Below are positions 32,805 to 38,442 of a DNA stretch of 38,442 nt, one piece after another. Position numbers and translations under genes: made by a program. The stretch comes from Mobilitalea sibirica (GTDB taxonomy: Bacteria > Bacillota > Clostridia > Lachnospirales > Lachnospiraceae): contig NZ_JAEAGR010000023.1 in the NCBI RefSeq assembly GCF_015999265.1, positions 1-38,442 on the forward strand. The letters are read 5' to 3'. The stretch's first letter is position 1; every line of letters starts with the position of its first letter. The notes under the pieces are model-generated. The model saw only the letters and a program-made list of their open reading frames with translations. It was not told where the DNA came from and made no database searches.

Positions 32805-33977
32805 TTATAAATATATCTTTTTTCCTAACTCAGCAGACATATATGCTGCATAAGTTGTTTTGATTGTGTCATAGGCTAGCTTAAATCCTGATTTTGGTTC
32901 TCTGTTGTAAAAGATTGCTTCCATAAAATCTTGCATTTCATCTGTATATCCTCGTATAATTTCATCGGCTATAAAAGGTTTATTCCATCCTGTTTTTGAA
33001 GGAAGCATCTCTGAGAGATATACATTATCCAAACCATGTTCGTCTAAGAAATAGGTAGACATCAAATCGTTCATAGTTAAATTACAGCTTATGGCGGCAT
33101 CATTGCAGTACAACTCAATATAGTTTTTACTGCCCCCGAGTAAAGTGTCGGTAGCAATTACTAAAGCTTTAGATTTATCTGAAAAGGTTAGTATTACTGT
33201 ACCATTGTCTTCTACATCATGTGGCCGGGCCATTATATGTCTATGGTCATAATCAGAAAGAGAAGGGGTGATTCTTCCCATATCTGCTAGAACACTTTCA
33301 ATTGTTATTTCTATATGATGTGCTTTGGCTTCTTGTTGTTTTAACCATAGGATGGCTGACAGTGGGTGTGTGCCCGTCCGAATAAAAGTTCCCCCACCGG
33401 TTTTACTCCACTCGCCGGCTACAGGAGAGCTGGAGCCCTTTAAGCTTTCTTCACCTTTCATATATAAAATACGGCTTTTTTTTGCTGTAATGATTTCAGC
33501 TGCTTTTACAACTGCCGGTGCGTATACGAAATTCTCTGCATACATAAACTTTTTATCTGACGAATCTATAGCACTCTTTAGTTTATCAAGAGACTTAAGA
33601 AGTTTCTCATACATAACAGTTTTAGGAACGGTCAGACCAATTGGAGATATATCTTGTTCATCACCAAAATAGCCTGCAAGAGGTTTTTCACAAATAACAT
33701 GCTTACCGGCTTGCAACGCTTTGATTATCATATCTTCATGAACATAAGGAGGAGTACAGATATCAACCACATCTATTTCGGGATCCGTTAACAGGTCGTT
33801 AAAATCATAGGATGCAATTTCAAATCCATACAGCTCCTTTGCAGGAAGAAGTTGTTCGCTGCGGCGGGCAACGATTGTTTTAAACCGTAAGGGTATATCG
33901 CTTACACGATGAAGTGCGTTCATATGCAGTTCTGTAGCCCTGCCTGCTCCAACCATACCAATTACTATTCTTTTCAT
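32805..33977 (-). CDS. Gfo/Idh/MocA-family oxidoreductase
   Basis: NAD(P)-dependent oxidoreductase of 390 aa, longer than the two in the plus-strand operon. The nucleotide motif is GMVGAGRATELH (7-18), and CEKPLAG has the intact EKP lysine. A GGGTFIRTGTHP block keeps the histidine, but the usual aspartate position reads Arg. The likely role is oxidation of a sugar or cyclitol unit, as for other family members in glycan clusters. It overlaps the FkbM methyltransferase by 4 nt (ATGA). The downstream ligase begins 94 nt later, leaving room for a secondary promoter. Confidence 0.78.
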   Translation of the reverse strand: MKRIVIGMVGAGRATELHMNALHRVSDIPLRFKTIVARRSEQLLPAKELYGFEIASYDFNDLLTDPEIDVVDICTPPYVHEDMIIKALQAGKHVICEKPLAGYFGDEQDISPIGLTVPKTVMYEKLLKSLDKLKSAIDSSDKKFMYAENFVYAPAVVKAAEIITAKKSRILYMKGEESLKGSSSPVAGEWSKTGGGTFIRTGTHPLSAILWLKQQEAKAHHIEITIESVLADMGRITPSLSDYDHRHIMARPHDVEDNGTVILTFSDKSKALVIATDTLLGGSKNYIELYCNDAAISCNLTMNDLMSTYFLDEHGLDNVYLSEMLPSKTGWNKPFIADEIIRGYTDEMQDFMEAIFYNREPKSGFKLAYDTIKTTYAAYMSAELGKKIYL

Positions 33978-35131
33978 TTGTTATCACCGGCACATCTTTC
34001 TTTTGGAATTGCGTAACATACAGTTTCATGATCAAACATTTCTGTATAATGACGTATAAACAATTTATATTCGGGATTTAAATCTTTCATTAACAAAGGA
34101 AGTTTATATAAATCTTTTAAGTTATGATATATACTAATGGCTAAAATAGGTTTATGGCTTTGAATAGTTTTACATGCTCCCATAAGTGCATTTTCCTCAG
34201 CGCCTTCAATATCCATTTTAATAAATGTTACTTCCTCATTTTTTAATATATTGTCCAAGCAATCTGCCTGAACAGATACCTCTCCATTCTCTGTAACATG
34301 TCCTGCCGACTGAGCGGATTGGAAATGTAAGATTGTTTTTTCGTTCCAACAAGCAACATTAATAGGTAGAATGTTTTGATAATTATTCTGACGAATTTTT
34401 ATTTCTAATTCAGTAAAGGTATTCTTATCAGCTTCAATTGCAATATATTTTTTATATTTACCTTGTGATAATGAAATGTATTTGTCCAATGTGTCTCCAT
34501 TATAACTACCGCAGTCACAAAACACTTCATCCTTACTTAAGTAAATAATACCTTGGTCAAAATATTGATCTTCCTCCGGGTCGGATATTCCTTCCAAGTA
34601 TTTGTTATCCAATGAAATTTTACAATTTAATAAACCTAAATAAACTTCCTTAGAACGGTCGTCAGATAAGTAATTAAATACTTTTTCGTATTTTTCTAGA
34701 GATGAATAAATCATCATGTAGGGGGTCTCATTTTTAAAGGCCAGATAGTCTTTTGCAATCTGAAGTCCTTTCGTATCAATAGCTTTGTTATTAAATCCAA
34801 GCGTAAGCAACTGCTTTTTGATCGGTGATAAATACATGCTGGCAATGATAATATTTATTTGTTTATCTTTCATTGATATTAACTCATCAGGGGATATGAC
34901 TAATATATCATTCTTCTTTGTACCCCATTTTTCTTTAGAGTTATCAACATAATAAACAATTTTATGATGAAGCTGAAACTCTTCTAAAAAATCATATATT
35001 ACTTGACCGGCATTGCTACTTCCCCATATCACAATGTTGTCCTTATCTTTCAGTTGTTCTATGTAGTTCTTTGAGGTAATATGATAATAGTCTTGGTCGA
35101 GTATATTAGTTCTAAATTCGTTATTTTTCAT
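33974..35131 (-). CDS. FkbM-family methyltransferase with N-terminal Rossmann domain
   Basis: Two-part protein of 385 aa. The N-terminal about 125 residues resemble the small nucleotide-binding domain often fused in glycan enzymes (VIWGSSNAGQVIYDFL, then YYVDNS). The C-terminal part (about 190-375) is an FkbM SAM-dependent O-methyltransferase: VFCDCGSYNGDTL (SAM loop), AIEADKNTF (acidic residue for the ribose) and FIKMDIEGAE, the FkbM hallmark. It probably methylates a sugar hydroxyl of the glycan or its precursor. AGAGAGGG precedes the ATG, and 14 nt separate it from the gene upstream. Confidence 0.82.
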   Translation of the reverse strand: MKNNEFRTNILDQDYYHITSKNYIEQLKDKDNIVIWGSSNAGQVIYDFLEEFQLHHKIVYYVDNSKEKWGTKKNDILVISPDELISMKDKQINIIIASMYLSPIKKQLLTLGFNNKAIDTKGLQIAKDYLAFKNETPYMMIYSSLEKYEKVFNYLSDDRSKEVYLGLLNCKISLDNKYLEGISDPEEDQYFDQGIIYLSKDEVFCDCGSYNGDTLDKYISLSQGKYKKYIAIEADKNTFTELEIKIRQNNYQNILPINVACWNEKTILHFQSAQSAGHVTENGEVSVQADCLDNILKNEEVTFIKMDIEGAEENALMGACKTIQSHKPILAISIYHNLKDLYKLPLLMKDLNPEYKLFIRHYTEMFDHETVCYAIPKERCAGDNK

Positions 35132-35145
35132 TACTATGCCCTCTC

Positions 35146-36207
35146 TTATTTTATCTTTTTGTCGATAAATATGTTTGGTCTGTCTTGATCTCCATCCGCT
35201 TTGAAAAATAAAGTACCATCATATTTATAATGTGCCCATATATCTACATTTTCTCGAAGAAACGGTTCAAAATAATTGGGAATAACGTTTGGATCTTGAT
35301 CGGTTCTTAGAGTAAAGCCTGCCTTTATGATAGCTTCTTCATCAAAACCGTAAGTAAAGAAATCAATATATTCTAAGTTATAATTAGACATTAGCAATTC
35401 AAATTGATTATATAAACCAGAGAATAAGGTCTGGTCACCTATATAATCGACAATTCTAAGTAGATTATTGCCGTTACACTCCAGTAATCGAGCCATCATT
35501 AAAGCTCCGGTTTGGCCCTTAGAATTAACGATTCCGTATACCAGATATTTATAATACGGATGGGAAAAGTAACGCTTATTAACATACCAATTATCCTTAT
35601 AAGGAATAGCATTGATGCTTTCTATATCAAAGTATTGCTTAACCTCATCAATCGATTTGAATTCTCTTAAAGTTACTTCATTTTGTATCGTAGTATTAGG
35701 TTTGTTGTCATGTTTTTGCTTAACGATGGCAACTCTATAGTCTTCAAAGGATTTGTTTAGAAGATAATATTGTTTCATTTTCACAACTTTATCACCAAAA
35801 AACAATCTTCTTAAAGGCACCGTAGTGTTTTGATTTGCGCCATTTCCGATTTGTGTTCTGCATCCGGTAAAAGAGAAAACTCTTTTAGCCAATTCAATTC
35901 CTAAAAACGGCATGTTATCATGAGTATCGACTACTTTCCATATGCTACCCCAAATGTCTTTTTTTAAAGGGTCTTTTGTATCTGAACATCTTAAAAAACC
36001 AAATATTCCTTCAATAGAATGGGTGTTTTTATCGATTGCCAATACAAAGTTGATATTGTCACCATCAGCATATTCATACATGAACAATTCTTTATCAAGA
36101 GACATGATATGCCCTTTTTTCCAGTACTCATCAATAAATCGCATTATTTGATCAACATCAGAAATTTTAGCTAATCGAATATCATATCTTTCGTCAAATT
36201 TATTCAT
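35146..36207 (-). CDS. GNAT-like acyltransferase, function unknown
   Basis: Protein of 353 aa with a GNAT-like start (YDIRLAKISDVDQIMRFIDEYW) and a second GNAT-like half (about 170-340, with YLVYGIVNSKGQTGALMMARL), similar to FemAB-type double acyltransferases. It is the first gene of the minus-strand operon. It could transfer the acyl group that the ligase/ACP pair activates, or an acetyl group. This is inferred from context only; I see no diagnostic active-site residue. AAAGGAA lies upstream, and a sigma-28-like promoter sits at 36253-36282. Confidence 0.6.
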   Translation of the reverse strand: MNKFDERYDIRLAKISDVDQIMRFIDEYWKKGHIMSLDKELFMYEYADGDNINFVLAIDKNTHSIEGIFGFLRCSDTKDPLKKDIWGSIWKVVDTHDNMPFLGIELAKRVFSFTGCRTQIGNGANQNTTVPLRRLFFGDKVVKMKQYYLLNKSFEDYRVAIVKQKHDNKPNTTIQNEVTLREFKSIDEVKQYFDIESINAIPYKDNWYVNKRYFSHPYYKYLVYGIVNSKGQTGALMMARLLECNGNNLLRIVDYIGDQTLFSGLYNQFELLMSNYNLEYIDFFTYGFDEEAIIKAGFTLRTDQDPNVIPNYFEPFLRENVDIWAHYKYDGTLFFKADGDQDRPNIFIDKKIK

Positions 36208-36252
36208 CTAGAATTTCCTTTCTCATGCTTATTTAAGATCAATCTAAATAAT

Positions 36253-36282
36253 TTATCGGTATAAAAGCGGTAAAATATTATA
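36253..36282 (-). promoter_or_regulatory. Candidate sigma-28 promoter of the minus-strand operon
   Basis: On the minus strand TATAATA (36282-36276) is followed by ACCGATAA (36260-36253), with 22-nt start-to-start spacing, the same as in the flaG promoter. The -10 octamer is identical to the flgM one. The predicted leader is about 40 nt. TATAAT alone could also be a sigma-A -10. Confidence 0.5.
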
Positions 36283-36330
36283 ATAACTAAAATTATTTAT
36301 TATTTATGTTAATGTATCAAGCAGTAAAAT

Positions 36331-36350
36331 GAAGGGAAATTTAAACCTTC
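36331..36350 (-). terminator. Weak hairpin after the deacetylase gene
   Basis: GAAGG/CCTTC arms (36331-36335 with 36346-36350) form a 5-bp stem directly after the deacetylase stop, followed on the minus strand by ATTTTA. It is too short to be sure that it terminates. Confidence 0.3.
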
Positions 36351-36351
36351 G

Positions 36352-37311
36352 TTACATGAATTTAAAATAATTGTTACTTATAGGTGGAAAGTCATTTGTA
36401 TCAAAACGAGGTAATTTGTATGGGTTGTCTGTTTTTATATCAGCCACATTTACATCTGTTGATAATCCCAGTACGCATTTAGTTGTTTTAATATAAGAAA
36501 TAACATCATCACTATAGGAGCCATAAGGATAATTTATAACCCAGCAATTAGGATCAATTAAATCATTCATACAATTCAATGCTTGTGTAATATCATGCTC
36601 TAACTCACTTGGACTTAACTGGTTCATCCAGTAATGGTCATAACCGTGAATTCCAAAAAACATACCGCTTTTTCTCATGAATTTCATCTGGTCATAATTT
36701 AGATACAATTCTCTTGCAAATATCTCTTCTTTAATTCCAACATGCATTTCAAATAACTCACTTGAGATTAGCGTGCGAAGTTTTTCCGGTAATGCCACCT
36801 GAAGCATTCTTTTTAAGAAAATTGTTTCCTTGTTATCAAAACGATTCGCTACTGCATATTGTGCAAAAAGCTCTTTATTTGAAGGGAAATCAAACTCCTT
36901 TCCCCTATAATGATCCATTCGATCATATAAATCGTTGATTAGAATGTTAAGATCGGAGCTTGCTAAAATGTAATGTATTTTATTTACATCCAATAAAGTG
37001 TGTTCCATAAACGGCTTTCCCGATACAAAAAAAGAGCCCTGTATGCCATATTCCTTTAATAATGGCAATACATTCATATAATGGTCCATATAGCCATCAT
37101 CAAAGGTTAAAAGCAAGGCATTTTTAGGAAGACTATAGCTTTCCTTATAAGAGGCTATTACTTCTTCCATTGATACGATATTATAATTTGCTTTAAAGAA
37201 CTCTAACTGTTGCCGAAATAAATGATAATCTAAACCCTTAATCTTCGGATAACGGCTTCTTTTAATATGACGTACATAATGGTACATTGAAATATATAAT
37301 TTTGATGACAT
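36352..37311 (-). CDS. Polysaccharide deacetylase (NodB homology, CE4-like)
   Basis: Metal-dependent deacetylase of 319 aa. The Asp-Asp motif is LLTFDDGY (71-72), and the His pair is in GIHGYDH (222 and 226), an H-x3-H metal site. Between the two motifs lies an insertion of about 110 residues, longer than in NodB. No signal peptide is visible, so it probably acts in the cytoplasm on a nucleotide- or lipid-linked sugar or on the flagellar glycan, rather than on peptidoglycan outside. AAGGAG lies 6 nt before the ATG. It reads in the same direction as the ligase/ACP operon but is separated from it by 144 nt and a likely new promoter. Confidence 0.82.
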   Translation of the reverse strand: MSSKLYISMYHYVRHIKRSRYPKIKGLDYHLFRQQLEFFKANYNIVSMEEVIASYKESYSLPKNALLLTFDDGYMDHYMNVLPLLKEYGIQGSFFVSGKPFMEHTLLDVNKIHYILASSDLNILINDLYDRMDHYRGKEFDFPSNKELFAQYAVANRFDNKETIFLKRMLQVALPEKLRTLISSELFEMHVGIKEEIFARELYLNYDQMKFMRKSGMFFGIHGYDHYWMNQLSPSELEHDITQALNCMNDLIDPNCWVINYPYGSYSDDVISYIKTTKCVLGLSTDVNVADIKTDNPYKLPRFDTNDFPPISNNYFKFM

Positions 37312-37585
37312 CGGATCTCCTTACAACATTTAAAATAAATGTATTTATCTAGATTATATCTATTTCTCTGTATTCTTGATGAGGAATAGATCTATCAATA
37401 TTATAACAATATCAAGCGTTTTAATCAATTGTAAGAAGTGTGAAAGGAATTTGCTGGTTTGAATATGAGTAAGATGTCCATATATGAATCTTTATTGTAG
37501 AAATTAAGCACCTTTTTGTGGTAATATAGATATATACATTGGACGTATATCTGACAGGTGTTAATAGTGAAAGCGTTGTAGTATA

Positions 37586-37615
37586 GATAAGATTTAGAAT
37601 CATGATAAGATTTAG
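37586..37615. repeat. Tandem 12-nt direct repeat
   Basis: GATAAGATTTAG occurs twice, at 37586-37597 and 37604-37615, with an 18-nt period. It touches the -35 element of the sigma-28-like promoter at 37616. It looks like a pair of activator sites. The 488-nt region 37312-37799 contains this repeat, that promoter, and the left end and leader of an insertion sequence; I see no credible gene in it. Confidence 0.5.
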
Positions 37616-37643
37616 TAAACTATACCTATATAAGTGCCGATAA
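37616..37643 (+). promoter_or_regulatory. Near-consensus sigma-28 promoter reading toward the IS element
   Basis: TAAA (37616-37619) and a perfect GCCGATAA (37636-37643) are separated by 16 nt, the best -10 match in the window. No flagellar gene lies downstream within the window: the next thing is the IS256-type element. An AAGGTGA ribosome-site-like stretch (37690-37696) sits just before the likely IS end. Confidence 0.6.
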
Positions 37644-37724
37644 TATTATTATGCATTTAATTTATATACAACTTATTTTATTTTGGGTTAAGGTGATAGT
37701 GTAAAATATCTTGTGTAAATAAAA

Positions 37725-37801
37725 TAGAGAAACTCCAAGGCTTATGGTAAAATAATTAACGACCAAGCCAATCAATCACCAATACAAAGGAGTTTCTCTA
37801 T
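37725..37801 (+). repeat. Inverted repeat masking the transposase ribosome site
   Basis: ATAGAGAAACTCC (37724-37736) is exactly complementary to 37789-37801, which contains the GGAG of the Shine-Dalgarno and the A and T of the ATG. An inner GGCTT/AAGCC pair (37739-37743 with 37765-37769) lengthens the stem. A transcript entering from outside would hide its own start site. Confidence 0.6.
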
Positions 37802-38442
37802 GACGAATAATAACACAAACGACACAAAGATTCTAGACCTTAATCAAACAATGAATGATTTTATTGTTGGTCTTATGAAGCAGACAATGGAACGTCTCAT
37901 GCAAGAAGAACTTTCAAACGTTCTTCAGTATGAAAAATACAGCTATGATGGCCATGGAACCGGTAATTCTAGAAACGGATCTTATGCCAGGGACTATGAA
38001 ACCAGATATGGAACAATCCATGATTTAAAAATCCCACGTGACCGTAATAACGAGTTTAATCAGCAGCTTATTCCTCCCTATGCCAGACGTGATGACTGGC
38101 TGGAAAACCTCATTATCCGCATGTATGCCAGTGGTGTTTCCACCCGAGAAATTGCCTGTATCATAGAAAAACTATACGGTAATTCCTATAGTGCAGCAAC
38201 TATAAGTAATATCACTGATGTTGCGATCGATGAAGTGGATAAATGGCATAAGCGTGATTTAAAGAAGCGATATAGCATCATTTACATAGATGCTCTGCAT
38301 GTAAAACTGCGACGCACTACAGTTGATTCTGATGCAGTTTACTTCATTCTAGGTATTGATGAAGACGGCTATCGTGAAGTAATTGATTTCTTCATAGGCA
38401 CAAATGAAAGTTCCTATGTTTGGGAGGAAAATCTCCATACAA
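37800..38442 (+). CDS. IS256-family (mutator-type) transposase, cut by window edge
   Basis: The first 214 codons are visible, open to the end of the window. Family features are the YARDYETRYGTIHDLKIPRDR block (about 61-80), RMYASGVSTREIA, and IYIDALHVKLR with Asp164, the expected first acidic residue of the DDE triad. The frame is intact as far as seen. AAAGGAG lies 7 nt before the ATG, but it can pair with an upstream repeat, a common brake on transposase translation. Confidence 0.9.
   Translation, partial: MTNNNTNDTKILDLNQTMNDFIVGLMKQTMERLMQEELSNVLQYEKYSYDGHGTGNSRNGSYARDYETRYGTIHDLKIPRDRNNEFNQQLIPPYARRDDWLENLIIRMYASGVSTREIACIIEKLYGNSYSAATISNITDVAIDEVDKWHKRDLKKRYSIIYIDALHVKLRRTTVDSDAVYFILGIDEDGYREVIDFFIGTNESSYVWEENLHT

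Larger units (their letters stand above)
37699..38442 (+). mobile_element. IS256-family insertion sequence, left part
   Basis: The element is defined by its transposase. The left end is estimated at about 37699 from the GTGTAAA repeats (37699-37705 and 37713-37719), which resemble IS256-type termini. The right end and target duplication lie outside the window, so the boundary is approximate. Confidence 0.65.

Noticed and set aside
37421-37603. 60-aa minus-strand open frame in the gap before the IS
   Set aside because: Low-complexity Ile/Thr/Tyr composition, no ribosome site, and it overlaps the direct-repeat region.
1-38442. CRISPR arrays, tRNA or rRNA genes, prophage or toxin-antitoxin modules
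   Set aside because: Looked for by eye on both strands; no regularly spaced repeats, no tRNA/rRNA-like sequence and no matching gene pairs were seen.

Overview
The window is AT-rich (roughly two-thirds A+T by eye). It has strong AGGAGG-type ribosome binding sites, tightly packed operons and the Gram-positive late-flagellar gene order flgM-flgN-flgK-flgL-fliW-csrA-flaG-fliD-fliS-hag. Gene order and protein style point to a motile, anaerobic Firmicute, most likely a Lachnospiraceae/Clostridium cluster XIVa member. The species cannot be fixed from sequence alone.

Layout. 1-4.5 kb holds three loosely connected genes: a CdaR/PucR-type regulator, a PDZ-containing S41 (CtpA-like) protease and an ArsB/NhaD-superfamily ion permease. 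4.6-16.5 kb is the late flagellar block: flgM (anti-sigma-28), flgN (chaperone), two tandem FlgK-type hook-associated proteins, flgL, fliW, csrA, flaG, fliD, fliS, a FliT/FlgN-like chaperone and one short flagellin. 16.6-29.9 kb (+ strand) is a flagellin-glycosylation block. It has a small protein plus a Maf glycosyltransferase, then a nine-gene run encoding a complete GDP-type legionaminic acid route, except that a formyltransferase sits where the usual LegH N-acetyltransferase would act. It ends with a second Maf in which the small protein's domain is fused at the N-terminus. 30.1-37.3 kb (- strand) converges on this block. It is a second, unfamiliar six-gene operon (GNAT-like protein, FkbM methyltransferase, Gfo/Idh oxidoreductase, AMP-forming acyl ligase, acyl carrier protein, short DAHP synthase) followed upstream by a NodB-type deacetylase. 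The right edge cuts an IS256-family element.

How it works together. Sigma-28-like promoters (TATTAAG/TATAATG-like -35, CCGATA -10) lie before flgM, flaG and the flagellin gene. Weaker matches lie before the legionaminic operon and the minus-strand operon, suggesting filament synthesis and filament glycosylation are one regulon. FliW, CsrA and flagellin are all present, and the flagellin leader carries a GGA-loop hairpin plus a GGA in the Shine-Dalgarno, the layout of the FliW-CsrA-Hag switch; the flaG leader has a similar pair. Flagellin would be translationally controlled by CsrA/FliW, bound by FliS, exported, and modified in the cytoplasm by two Maf transferases using a CMP-nonulosonate predicted to be 7-N-formylated.

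The most promising undescribed part is the minus-strand ligase/ACP/DAHP-synthase operon, which looks like a pathway for an ACP-bound acyl or aromatic group that could decorate the flagellar glycan. All functional calls rest on motif recognition; no database search was run.
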